A stretch of DNA of 64,000 bases, taken from the NCBI GenBank assembly GCA_018136815.1, contig CM030938.1, positions 4,860,749 to 4,924,748 of the forward strand. The letters are read 5' to 3'. The DNA comes from Isochrysis galbana (lineage: Eukaryota > Haptophyta > Isochrysidales > Isochrysidaceae). The translations under genes and the position numbers were made by a program. Below, one piece after another: positions 7,643-18,900 of the stretch. The notes under the pieces are model-generated. The model saw only the letters and a list, made by a program, of their open reading frames with translations. It searched no databases and had not been told where the DNA came from. Within the stretch, counting starts at the first letter, position 1, and each line of letters opens with the position of its first letter.

Positions 7643-10198
7643 TCAGCTAGGCCGAGAGGGCTTCAAGAAGGCAAAGGGGCCTGCCTTAAGCCGGTCGAGC
7701 TTCCCTCGTATATGGGCGATGCGGGGGTCGTCGGGCAACATGTGCTGCGAGCAAATGTTCAGAGCGCGCACATAGAGCCGCTCAGCCTCACGCAGAGATC
7801 CAAGCTTCTCCAATGTGGCCGCTAGGTTGTTGCATAGTACGGCGAGCTGCTGCTCATCCTTTGGAGTCCGTTCAACCGGTGGGAGACTCTCATGCAATGT
7901 CATAGCCTGTAGCGTGCACGGTAGGGCGGGCCGGTCTCGAAGCGGCTCGATATGCTCGAGGAGCGGCCGCCTCAGAGAGCCAAGATGGCCTCGCAGACAG
8001 GGTGCACGCCCACACCGCCTTCCGATCGGCAAGAGCGTGCTCGCCGCACTCGGGCCGGTGCGGCTCACCTGCAAATAGACGCTTTTCGCCTGGGCAAATT
8101 TATTTGCGCGAAAGAGCTGAGTCGCCTCGGCCACCAGCTCCTCGGCGCGTTCCCCGGTCACGACCGCTTGTGTGCTGCTTGCGACAGGCGAAAATGTCTT
8201 GACCGCGTGCTGCTCGGCCGCGTCACGAGTCGAGCTTCCTTGCTGGGTTGCGTCGTGCGCGGAGGTCTCGTGCTCCGCGGCAGGACGCGCGCGGCTCGGG
8301 CTCTCCCCACCGAAGAAGCCAGCGCCTGGGACGTCCCGTGCCGACGTTGGTGTCGCTTGCCGAGTGTCACAGAACGTCTTAGCCGCCTTGGCAGCCGCTG
8401 CCGCCTTGGCTGCTCCTCTGGCGCGGATCGCCGACAGCTGGTCATTCAGCTGGGTGTGCCGCGCTTCAAGCGCCTGGACGACGGTTGAGCCAGCCTGTAC
8501 CAGTGCGGTGTGACCACTTGCGCCGAAAGGCGGCTGTTGGACGCTGTCGCCGTGCCGGAGCGCGTGTGTGTCGGAGGTGCCCATCCCGCCCGCGATTCGG
8601 CCTTCATGGGGCACGTCCCGGCACACGCTGCACAGTCGCTCGAGCGCACCAAGCGAGTATGCCCCGGCCCCAAAGGCGGCAGAGACAGCTTCCCGGCTTA
8701 CGTGTACACCGCTCAGGACCGCTCCGCTAGCGAGCGTCTCATCCGATGGTGGGAAGCCGACGTGAGCACTGGCACCGGAGCCGATACAGAAGGCCGAGGG
8801 CGAGGGACGCTCAGCAATGGCGGCGGCACCGCGCGGCGGCGTGCGCGGCGGGGGCGGCGGCATCGCACGAGGCGGGGGCGGTGGGGGCGGGGCGTCGGGC
8901 GCGGGCCGTTCCCATTGAGAGCGCCCCGTCGCTCCATGCACGTAGTAGAAGACGCCAGTCACGGAGTCGACAAACTTGATCCAGCCCGGCGGCGCCTCGG
9001 CGTCGAAATCGCTTGCATCGTCGTCGAACGCATCGGTCGCGTTAAGTGCTTCCTCCTCCTCCTCCTCTAGGCTGTGTCGAGCAATCGGGACCGCTTCTTC
9101 TGTGGCAGGCGCTGGCAGCTCATGGGCGCGGGCCTGGATCGTGACACCGAGACGAACCGCCTTGGACGAATGCGCCATGCGCTCCGCTTCGAGCACGGCA
9201 GCGGCCTCCGCGCGCTCCGCCTCGAGCACGGCCGCCGCCGCCGCGCGCTCCGCCTCAAGGGCGGCCGCCATCGCCACGCGCTCCTCCTTCGCCTTAAGGG
9301 CGGCCGCTACTGCCTCCTCGCGCTCCAGTTCAAGGGATGAGGCGCGGCGCTGCGCCTCAAGCGCGGCGGCGATAGCCATCTCGCGCTCCGCCATGAGCGC
9401 GGTGGACGCCGCCGCGGCGCGCGCCTCGGCCTCCGCCACCTTGGCCTCGCTGGCCTCAAGCTCCTCTCGAGCAAGGGTAAGCTCGCGGAGTGCGCGTGCG
9501 AGCTCTGTGGCACTCTGCACCTGGGGTATTGACTCGCGCGCACCTCCTGGTCCCGATGCTTCGGTGGCGGCGCGAAGTCTGCGCTCCTCGACGAGCAGCT
9601 TCATTGCTGCGGGCGGGAGGGGCTGTCCTAATCCCAACTCGAGCGCTGTCTGCCCATCGTGGTTGCGCAGTGCGAGGAGCTGTCGGACGCGCTCGTCGCC
9701 ACCGTCCAAAGTGCGTACGGTCGCTAGTATTGCTTCCACCGCCTCCACTGCGTCCGAGCGCGCCGCCTTGTGTAGCGCCGTATTGCCAGCCTTGTCTGCG
9801 GCCTCCGGCGTCGCTCCTCCCCTCAGCAGCACCACACACACCTCCGCGTGCCCCTTGTGTGCTGCCGTCTGCAGCGGGGTGACGCCGTGGAGATTCGGCA
9901 GATCAACATCCCCTCCTGCACTCAGCAGTGCCTCCACGCACTCCACCGCCTCGCTGGGGCTCCCTTCGCTTGCGGCAGCAGCGAAGAGAGCCGTCGCTCC
10001 CGTCGGTTTCACTTTGTTCACCTCGGCTCCAGCAGCGAGCAGCGCGCCCAGCACGTCGACGTGGGCGCCCAGCGCGGCAAGGAGGAGCGGCGTCGAACCG
10101 TCCTCTTCACGAGCACAGTTCACGCCCTCAGAGCCCGTGCTCAGAAGCCGAGACACCTCCTCCACATCTCCCGCCGCCGCCGCCGACGCGAGAGACAT
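7643..10198 (-). CDS. Ankyrin / coiled-coil / WW / TPR scaffold protein
   Basis: The minus-strand frame runs from ATG 10198 to the stop at 7643 and gives 851 residues if unspliced. Residues 1-195 hold about five ankyrin repeats (GSTPLLLAA, GVTPLQTAAHKGH, GNTALHKAA). Residues about 228-342 form an Ala/Glu/Arg coiled coil. Residues 402-432 are a WW domain, with GWIKFVD, a YYV aromatic cluster and a closing QWERP. A poly-Pro segment follows, a natural WW or profilin ligand. The C-terminus has TPR helices (CNNLAATLEKLG). Two probable introns are phase 0 with lengths divisible by three: 7907-8068 (162 nt, donor GTGAGC, acceptor CTACAG) and 8495-8701 (207 nt, donor GTAAGC, acceptor GTACAG). Removing the first joins the two halves of the TPR helices well. 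The product is then 797 residues, or 728 with both removed. An open N-terminal extension to 10408 looks non-coding. Confidence 0.8.
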   Translation of the reverse strand: MSLASAAAAGDVEEVSRLLSTGSEGVNCAREEDGSTPLLLAALGAHVDVLGALLAAGAEVNKVKPTGATALFAAAASEGSPSEAVECVEALLSAGGDVDLPNLHGVTPLQTAAHKGHAEVCVVLLRGGATPEAADKAGNTALHKAARSDAVEAVEAILATVRTLDGGDERVRQLLALRNHDGQTALELGLGQPLPPAAMKLLVEERRLRAATEASGPGGARESIPQVQSATELARALRELTLAREELEASEAKVAEAEARAAAASTALMAEREMAIAAALEAQRRASSLELEREEAVAAALKAKEERVAMAAALEAERAAAAAVLEAERAEAAAVLEAERMAHSSKAVRLGVTIQARAHELPAPATEEAVPIARHSLEEEEEEALNATDAFDDDASDFDAEAPPGWIKFVDSVTGVFYYVHGATGRSQWERPAPDAPPPPPPPRAMPPPPPRTPPRGAAAIAERPSPSAFCIGSGASAHVGFPPSDETLASGAVLSGVHVSREAVSAAFGAGAYSLGALERLCSVCRDVPHEGRIAGGMGTSDTHALRHGDSVQQPPFGASGHTALVQAGSTVVQALEARHTQLNDQLSAIRARGAAKAAAAAKAAKTFCDTRQATPTSARDVPGAGFFGGESPSRARPAAEHETSAHDATQQGSSTRDAAEQHAVKTFSPVASSTQAVVTGERAEELVAEATQLFRANKFAQAKSVYLQVSRTGPSAASTLLPIGRRCGRAPCLRGHLGSLRRPLLEHIEPLRDRPALPCTLQAMTLHESLPPVERTPKDEQQLAVLCNNLAATLEKLGSLREAERLYVRALNICSQHMLPDDPRIAHIRGKLDRLKAGPFAFLKPSRPS

Positions 10199-10319
10199 CC
10201 CACCGCCGCCGCGAGGGAGTTTATAATCGTAGTAGCCAGCATGATAAGACTGCCCTAAAAACAAAAAACCTCTTGACTGTTCGTTAGAAATTGTAGTCTT
10301 GTAAGAGGTCTTGTTGGCT

Positions 10320-10588
10320 AGCATCCCTAGCCAAATACACCGGACGAGCCATGCACCAACCGCGCACACCCCCATCGCGGGGGAGGGGCTCCGTTGCCGA
10401 TGAGGCACGGTCCCTCAGCACTAGGATTAAACTAGGACAACAAGAAAACTCTGACACTCCCCCATCGCCAAAGGCGAATCCCTATTTCCCATCCGACGTC
10501 ATTCCCAATGAAAGATACAAGCATACGTCAAGGACTGAATCGAGCTCAAGCGAGATGACGCATAGGCCGACGAAGGATTCTCATTAGG
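10320..10588 (+). repeat. Dispersed repeat R1, copy B
   Basis: This is the partner of 362-627. It lies upstream of the minus-strand gene that starts at 10198, so it occupies that gene's promoter side. Confidence 0.75.
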
Positions 10589-10627
10589 CCGATAAAGGCA
10601 TAATGGCTTGTCGCTTGTCGCATCAAA

Positions 10628-10988
10628 CAAGAGTTTGATCGTGGCAAGTCTCAGCGAGGCTAGGGGCATGGAGTGAAGAGAAGTCTTGAGAGAGGGGGGA
10701 AAAGGGCGCGCTACATCGCGACGACGGCCCACGAGACACCACCCCATCACTCACTCACCAACAAGAAAACTCCGAAAACTAACGCAACATCGCACAAACA
10801 AACCAATGAAACAAATAAGTTATTGAATAAGGACAAAGGAACACAAATTCGGCGTGCAATGCGGCGGAGCTTCGAGGTAACTCATCGGCAAAAACAAAAC
10901 TCACTCAATTTTCTCACACACTACACATTGATAGAAGCACCGCATCCGCCTAGAGTATATAAAATACTCTGGATGCGACACCCGTCTT
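10628..10988 (+). repeat. Dispersed repeat R2, copy A
   Basis: This segment matches 25540-25883 closely over about 340 bases in the same orientation. Shared text includes GGGCGCGCTACATCGCGACG, CACTCACCAA, CCGAAAACTAACGCAACATC, CGGCGGAGCTTCGAGG and CATCCGCCTAGAG, then a TATAAAATA box and CTCTGGATGCGACACCC. The TATA-like element near the right end could be a promoter. The right end abuts the LINE fragment. Confidence 0.8.
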
Positions 10989-10989
10989 G

Positions 10990-12115
10990 CGATTTCTTCT
11001 CGCCGAAAAGCCACACGTAGTAGCTCCGGAGTGAAGCCAAAATGGCGCTATGTTCCGTAACAACATTGTCCTCCTCTAGGGTCGGTTGTGGTTCGTCCCA
11101 CCTCACCCCGGCAAACATCGCCGGAATGTCTCCATTGGCATGTCTGGGCGTGAATCTTTTGAAAAATTGCTTCGTAACGAGCTCTTCTGCCCTTATGATA
11201 TTTTCCGCGAGGGACGGGGCTGTTGTGAACGTGCGTCTCTTGTCTACTACCTTACGATTGAGTTCAGCTATGACCTCCGGCCGGGCTGCTCCGGGCTCCT
11301 CCGCCATTTGGGCTTTCCTAGCATCCGCTACCGCGTCTATTTCCGCTTGGGCCAACTTGGGCGTAGGATCGTCGTCTGCGGTGCTCCACCGCTTTAGCGA
11401 GAAGGATCGAGGACACTTTCCTCTTGGCCTCCGTCCATATCGCGAGCTTGTCTCTATTGTCCTCCTCCGGGAGGACCGGGTATAGTCGCCTCCAGAGGAG
11501 GTTGATCATCTCTCGTGCCTCCGGGTCGTCGAGTACCTCCGGCGGGATCTTGGCCTCAATCTCCGTAGCCCGTCGGGGGGGTGCTATTGCGAATGTCGCT
11601 ACCACTGGGTGGTGATCCGATGTCGCTATGCCCGTGAAAAGTTTCAGATCTATATATGCCATATGCCATCTCCACGTGGAGTAATATCCGGCGGCGTAAA
11701 GTCGATCTATCCTAGTGTCTAGTGTGTGTTTGATGTCCGCATCTTGTGAATTGGGCCTTGAGGCCCGGATTGACTAGCACGTGTACGTCGGTGAGTCCGT
11801 GCGTGGCGAGCGCTCTCGCCAGGGCTTTGCCTCCCGTGTTGACGTAGGGGGCCGCTCCCGCGCTGGAACGGGTGTCTCGGTTTACGTTTTCTACACAGTT
11901 AAAGTCGCCCGCTAATACGGTGTGGGGAAGTATTTCCGCCGCCGCGTGTAACACTTTGATTTCGTCCTTGCGTTTGCTAGGCTGCGCGTTTGAGTATATA
12001 GAGGATAAGGATATTGTTTCATGTCCGATTTTAGCTTTGACCACTATCAGTCTCCCCGGGATAACTACCGACCAAGAATCTACTGCTACGTCGCTTCTGT
12101 GCAGTGGCTAGGCTG
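10990..12115 (-). mobile_element. LINE fragment: endonuclease plus linker, no reverse transcriptase
   Basis: On the minus strand, reading from 12115 downward, the frames show PGRLIVVKAKIGHE, the AGDFNCVENVNRD endonuclease motif, HGLTDVHVLVNPG, then SDHHPVVAT. A linker follows with EVLDDPEAREMINLLWRRLY, a Lys/Arg/Glu-rich helix and FAGVRWDEPQPT. It is the same family as 4480-5175. The reading frame changes more than once, so the copy is decayed. It stops at repeat R2 before any reverse-transcriptase motif. Retaining the 5' half and losing the 3' half is the reverse of the usual LINE truncation, so a later rearrangement or an R2 insertion is likely. Confidence 0.8.
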
Positions 12116-12119
12116 AGCA

Positions 12120-12930
12120 AGGGCACTCTGGGCGCGGAGGGCGGGCGGGAACCCTGGGGGCACCCCCCTGGGACCGGGGATTATTACAGTATGCGACGAG
12201 AACACTAACGTAAACAACTGGTCTGGTAGTCTTTTGGTCTCGCCCCCCCCCCCCTCCCCCCTCCCCCCCCCTCTTCCCCCTCTCACCGACCTACTAGAGA
12301 GAGAAGGCTCCTACTGCCTGCCTCCTTCCTCCCTCCTCGCTCACCCTCCAGCTCTCTCCTCGCCCTCGTCTTCCTCACGATGGTGGCGACTCGGCGCGCA
12401 TCCGTACGGTCCTCCGTCCTCTCCTCTCGTGCTCCTGCTCGCTGGCTTCGTTCGACTCTCTCGACACGGCCACCTGTCAACTGGACGCCGAGCGCAAGCG
12501 CTGCTCGCACGACTCGTTCTTCCTGCCCTGCGCTGCTCTTCGCCGTCTCTTTTGACAGAACGCAACTTGGTCTGGGCCAGCGGGATGAGTCGCCTCTGCC
12601 TGCCAAAGGGCAGCGCAAGAGGGTGTGTGGTTCCCTCCCCCCATAAATAAGGGGGAGCTCAGGAGGGGGGGAAGGGAGCGAGCCTCCACCATGTGAGCTA
12701 AGTATAAGTATACACTTCGGCTTGTGGATAACTCGCTTGTAATCGGTTTTTCATTATGTTGTTGCCGTATTCGACTATCTTCTTCCCGCTGTCGGCCGCC
12801 TTTCGGCTGTGCCTCTGAGGTCAGTTTGAGGCCGTGAGTCGAAATGTGCAATATCCCATGGATGCCTCACGTATACGTATGGCCAGCGCAAAGGCAGAAG
12901 AACTTCAGATTCGCTATAACATGCATCACA
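12120..12930. other. Gap between LINE fragment and ANK-PARP gene
   Basis: This interval contains a C-run at 12243-12275 and Ser/Arg-rich open frames without motifs. The part nearest 12932 is likely the 3' UTR of the minus-strand ANK-PARP gene. Confidence 0.4.
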
Positions 12931-12931
12931 C

Positions 12932-15900
12932 CTACACACTATGATGAGGAGCGTAGTGGATGATATATGCTGGGTAAGCCTGGTCGCCATAGGTGACAAA
13001 GATCTCAGGATTAGATGCGCTGTCAATGAACGACATGTATGTTGCCATCCGGCCAGGATGAATCCTTGGGTAGGTGAGCAGGTGCTCCTCCCCAACGCAA
13101 GACACGCCGGTGTCGACCAAGCAAAGCAGGAGCATGCTGTTCTCCTCTTCGTCAAGGCAATACTTGCCGTAGCCTGCATTCACGCAGTACGAAGCATGTA
13201 GCGCAAAGTAAGCGCCGTAGCCCCATAGGTTGGGCCTGCCGGTGGCGAGACCTGTCTGAGGAGCGAACCCCTGCAGCGGATTTTCGATGATTGACTGGAG
13301 CGCGTCAGCATCGCTTGGGCCGTGAAATAGCCACTTGCAGTGGACGCCGGCCTCAAAATGGGCTCCCATTGTTTGCAGGTTCCTCTGCACATCATTGCGC
13401 TTGTTATCGACACAGTCTTTGAGGTGCCGATTTTGTACCCGCTCAATCTTGGTGATGGTCAAATGCTCGACGCCTCGGTCGCTGAAATAGAAGCGCTTCA
13501 CTCCCTCAGCGGGCTCAGCCCGGAAGACGGCCTCCACATCCTTGTACTCATCGCATCCGGCCGGCACGTCAACACGCAGATCGGGCCCATTGAAGCGGCT
13601 GGCCAAGACATCGTGATGCCAGCCGAGCCTCTGCTCCGCGTCGCGCCGAAGTGGCGACACAAACAAACGAGAGCTGGCTCCGAACGAAAGAGCGGGAAAG
13701 TCGGTAAGGAGCGCGTCCACGAGGCGAGGCAGGCAGTCGTACTCGCGCAGCGAGGCGGGATTGTGAGTGTCGCCCTTGCGATAGCCAGAATTGGAATTCT
13801 GATCCACAGTGTAGTAGAGGTAGCATTTTCCAAAGGAGCCGGTACGGATCAGCGCCTCAAGAGAGCCGGTGATGCACTGTCCGTGCGGTTTGTACCCGCG
13901 CGGCCGAGGCCAGACTTGTTCATTTGCACCTTGCACCAGCGTCACCTTGACGCCTTGCGGCAGCCTTTCGAGGTCGGGTGGCACGTTGATCATCAGGTAC
14001 GCGATCGCCTTGAGATGATCGTGCCTGCCTTCCTCGAGCCGACGCCAGAGCTCCAGCATGTACCGACCGCCCTTGGATGCGCACAGGATGGCAGCAGGGC
14101 GGTGCTTCTCGATCTCCTCTAGCAGGGGTCGTATGCCGGTGGCCATATCAAAGCCAGGCTCTTCGGGGTTGGCGTGCTGCGACGAGCAAATAACGGCCGC
14201 TCCATAGGCTCGCTCGAGGATGCGGATCTGAGCCGGCGTCGCCCGGATGCCAAACCCAGGCGAAATCACGAGCACCTTGGCGCCAGCACTACGAGGTGGC
14301 GCCGGTGGGGCACGCGGACAGTATTCTGCGATGAGGCGGTCCCACATGTCTGGGGCATCCTCAGCAGTCGGGTACTGCTGCATCCGAGCGTCGGCAACAC
14401 GCGCGGCGTTGCGCTCCGTGCGCCCGCAGCCCACGAGAAACTCCACCATGCAGCGCCGCGTGGCATTCCGAAGCACCTCCGGCCATGATGCGCCGTCGAC
14501 ACCTTGCACCATCTCCATTAGCCGGTCCTTACCGCCCTCCGATACGCCGAGGGCTCTAAGAGCTTCTGCAATGTCAGCCGATGACATTGACTCAATGTGA
14601 GTGCGACATGTGACCAACGAATGTGCTAGCGAGATGTAGCCATTTTGACGAGCCAGATCGATGGGTGTGTTTCCATCCTGATGATGCAAGCACGCATGAG
14701 GCGGAAATGAGAGCAAAGGTCGGGCGGGAGTGCTGCCGAAACCCATGCTGCACAGTGCATTGACAAATTAGGAGGGCGCGGGCCAAGATGGGAGTGGCAG
14801 CCAACGATGAATGGGCAGCCGTGCCAATGATGATGGGCAGCCGTGCAGGGCAATAGAGGGCTGGTCCAAGGGCAAGTGAACCCGTGCAGGCTGGCCGAAA
14901 GGCAAGTGAACCCGTGCACTCCAATTGCGATGGCAATCAGCGGTTCGGGGCGCGACAACGGAGAACATCTCCTTCTGCAAGCACATCGTAACAAGCTGTG
15001 ACTCCGACTCGCGTATCGAAAGGGAGGGTAGGCGAGGGAGGAGAGCGAATGAGCAGAGGGCGTGTGGAGCTGTGGGTTGTGGCGCGAATGGGAAGCCGCG
15101 GGCCTCGCAACGTCCATCCACGGGATGAATGGCTGTGATAGCCGGGCCGTCTATGGAAAGCGTGTGGCGCTGTGAAGGGAGAGAGGGCTTGGTTGCCGAA
15201 GGTCGAGAGGGTGGGGTGGATGCAAGGCAGCGATGGAGCCGGACACTTGCTGCATGAAGAACCAGGCAGGAAGGGAGTTGGGCGGGGCACCGCCAACCTT
15301 GTCCTTAACGTCGACCCTGGCACCCGCGTTCAGGAGTGAAGTGACCAAAGAGGTGTAGCCGTATCTTGCCGCATAGTGGAGGGCTCTCCGACCATCCTTG
15401 GGGAGCAAGGAAGAGGGAGGGATTCGGTCCGCGACACGACGTGCGTATCAGCGCAAGTGCAGCAGCAGAGTTAAGTGAAGAGTGGGGAAGTAGTCAAATG
15501 CGGAGAAAGGGTGCGTCTAGGGGGGAGGGGGGGCAGTATGTCCTAGCTCGGTGTTCCGACAGTGGCGACGCGATGCAACAGGAGTGCTCGGGGCGTAGGG
15601 AAGCGCTAAGCCAGCTTGGCATGGTGGCGACGAAAGCAAGGTCGGCGGAGGCGGGGAGGCATCTGTAAGCTAGCCCGACGAATAAGGTGGACGGTGTAAG
15701 ACGGGAAAAGGGGGTCTCTGTAGCTGGACAACTAGGCTCCTTTCAATTGAAAATCATCAAAGGAGCCGTGCCGTAAGGAGTGGAAAGCTCTAAGCTAGGG
15801 TGAGAGGCACATGAGAGGAGAGAAACGGGCGGGAGGAGGAAGAGGAGAGGGCTGGAAGAGGCGGCAAACGACCGGCTTGCGATGCGTGCGGGCTACCTGC

Positions 15901-18900
15901 GTCTTGGCCTCGATCTGAGCGCCTCTGTCGAGGAGCAACGCGATGGCCGAAGTGTGGCCTTTCTCTGCCGCACGGTGGAGAGCGGTCATGCCACCCTGCA
16001 CAGCAAGGGTTGGAAAGGTGGGGCGAGTCCGGTCAGAGAGTGCGAACACGCGGCGGACGCAAAGATAACGGCGAGGCTGCGCGAAGCAGCGTGTTGGGAA
16101 CGGGCGGTGGGGTGGAGCCGTCCAGGGACAGGCGGAGGGAAGTGTCGACCCTCGGAGTGGAAGCGGTGCGAGGGAGGGAGACGGGCGGACGAGGAGAGTG
16201 GGGCAGAAGGGGGAAGTGGAGAGGGCCGTGAAAGGCGGCAAACGACCGGCGTGCGATGCGTGCGGCGTGCGGGCTACCTCCGTCTTGGCCTCGATCTGCG
16301 CACCCCCGTCGAGGAGCAACGCGATGGCCGAAGTGTGGCCGTTCTCTGCCGCACGGTGGAGAGCGGTCAAGCCACCCTGCACAGCAAGGGTTGGAAAGGT
16401 GAGGCGAGTCCGGTCGGAGAGTGCGAACACGCGGCGGATGAAAAGATAATGGCGAGGCTGCGCGAAGCAGCGTGTTGGGAACGGGCGGTGGGGTGGAGCC
16501 GTCCAGGGACAGGCGGAGGGAAGTGTCGACCCTCGGCCACACGGAAGAAGGACTCGGAATGAGGCGAGAGAGCAACTCGAGTGGACGGGAGGAAGAGGTT
16601 TGTGTGCCGTTCTATATGAAGCTGTTCAGCAGCCAGATCGTCGAAGAGGACGTGGCAAAGTGCGCCGACGGAAGCGGCCGTCGTTGCGATTTCAACAAGA
16701 GAGCATCACATCCGACATGCCGGACGAGGCGTGCAATGCACAAGTGGAAGCGGTGCGAGAGAGGGAGACGGGCGGACGAGGAGAGTGGGGCAGAAGGGGG
16801 AAGTGGAGAGGGCCGTGAAAGGCGGCAAACGACCGGCGTGCGATGCGTGCGGCGTGCGGGCTACCTTGTTTCTGGCCTCGATCTGCGCACCCCTGTCGAG
16901 GAGCAACGCGATGGCCGAAGTGTGGCCGTTCTCTGCCGCAAGGTGGAGAGCGGTCAAGCAACCCTGCACAGCAAGGGTTGGAAAGGTGGGGCGAGTCCGG
17001 TCGGAGAGTGCGAACACGCGGCGGACGCAAAGATAACGGCGAGGCTGCGCGAAGCAGCGTGTTAGGAACGGGCGGTGGGGTGGAGCCGTCCAGGGACAGG
17101 CGGAGGGAAGTGTCGACCCTCGGCCACACGGAAGAAGGACTCGGAATGAGGCGAGAGAGCAACTCGAGTGGACGGGAGGAAGAGGTTTGTGTGCCGTTCT
17201 ATATGAAGCTGTTCGGCAGCCAGATCGTCGAAGAGGACGTGGCAAAGTGCGCCGACGGAAGCGGCCGTCGTTGCGATTTCAACAAGAGAGCATCACATCC
17301 GACATGCCGGACGAGGCGTGCAATGCACAAGTGGAAGCGGTGCGAGGGAGGGAGACGGGCGGACGAGGAGGGTGGGGCAGAAGGGGGGAGAGAAGAGGGC
17401 CATGAGAGGCGGCAAACGACCGGCGTGCGATGCGTGCGGCGTGCGGGCTACCATGTTTCTGGCCTCGATCTGCGCACCCCTGTCGAGGAGCAACGCGATG
17501 GCCGAAGTGTGGCCTTTCTCTGCCGCAAGGTAGAGAGCGGTCAAGCCACCCTGCACAGCAAGGGTTGGAAAGGTGGGGCGAGTCCGGTCGGAGAGTGTGA
17601 ACACGCGGCGGACGCAAAGATAATGGCGAGGCTGCGCGAAGCAACGTGTTGGGAACGGGCGGTGGGGTGGAGCCGTCCAGGGACTGGCGGAGGGAAGTGT
17701 CGACCCTCGGCCACACGGAAGAAGGACTCGGAATGAGGCGAGAGAGCAACTCGAGTGGACGGGAGGAAGAGGTTTGTGTGCCGTTCTATATGAAGCTGTT
17801 CGGCAGCCAGATCGTCGAAGAGGACGTGGCAAAGTGCGCCGACGGAAGCGGCCGTCGTTGCGATTTCAACAAGAGAGCATCACATCCGACATGCCGGACG
17901 AGGCGTGCAATGCACAAGTGGAAGCGGTGCGAGAGAGGGAGACGGGCGGACGAGGAGAGTGGGGCAGAAGGGGGAAGTGGAGAGGGCCATGAAAGGCGGC
18001 AAACGACCGGCGTGCGATGCGTGCGGCGTGCGGGCTACCTGGTCTCTGGCCTCGATCTGCGCACCCCTGTCGAGGAGCAACGCGATGGCCGAAGTATGTC
18101 CGTTCTCTGCCGCACGGTGGAGAGCGGTCCAGCCGCAGTAAGGAGAGAAAAAACGAGCCTGCACAGCAAGGGTTGGAAAGGTGAGGCGAGTCCGGTCGGA
18201 GAGTGCGAACACGCGGCGGATGAAAAGATAATGGCGAGGCTGCGCGAAGCAGCGTGTTGGGAACGGGCGGTGGGGTGGAGCCGTCCAGGGACAGGCGGAG
18301 GGAAATGTCGACCCTCGGCCACACGGACGAAGGACTCGGAATGAGGCGAGAGAGCAACTCGAGTGGACGGGAGGAAGAGGTTTGTGTGCCGTTCTATATG
18401 AAGCTGTTCAACAGCCAGATCGTCGAAGAGGACGTGGCAAAGTGCGCCGACGGAAGCGGCCGTCGTTGCGATTTCAACAAGAGAGCATCACATCCGACAT
18501 GCCGGACGAGGCGTGCAATGCACAAGTGGAAGCGGTGCGAGAGAGGGAGACGGGCGGACGAGGAGAGTGGGGCAGAAGGGGGAAGTGGAGAGGGCCGTGA
18601 AAGGCGGCAAACGACCGGCGTGCGATGCGTGCGGCGTGCGGGCTACCTCCGTCTTGGCCTCGATCTGCGCACCCCTGTCGAGGAGCAACGCGATGGCCGA
18701 AGTGTGGCCGTTCTCTGCCGCACAGTGGAGAGCGGTCAAGCAACCCTGCACAGCAAGGGTTGGAAAGGTGGGGCGAGTCCGGTCGGAGAGTGCGAACACG
18801 CGGCGGACGCAAAGATAACGGCGAGGCTGCGCGAAGCAGCGTGTTAGGAACGGGCGGTGGGGTGGAGCCGTCCAGGGACAGGCGGAGGGAAGTGTCGACC

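Noticed and set aside
8976-10226. 416-codon plus-strand frame rich in Ser and Ala
   Set aside because: It is antisense to the ankyrin/coiled-coil part of the minus-strand gene and shows only low-complexity sequence.
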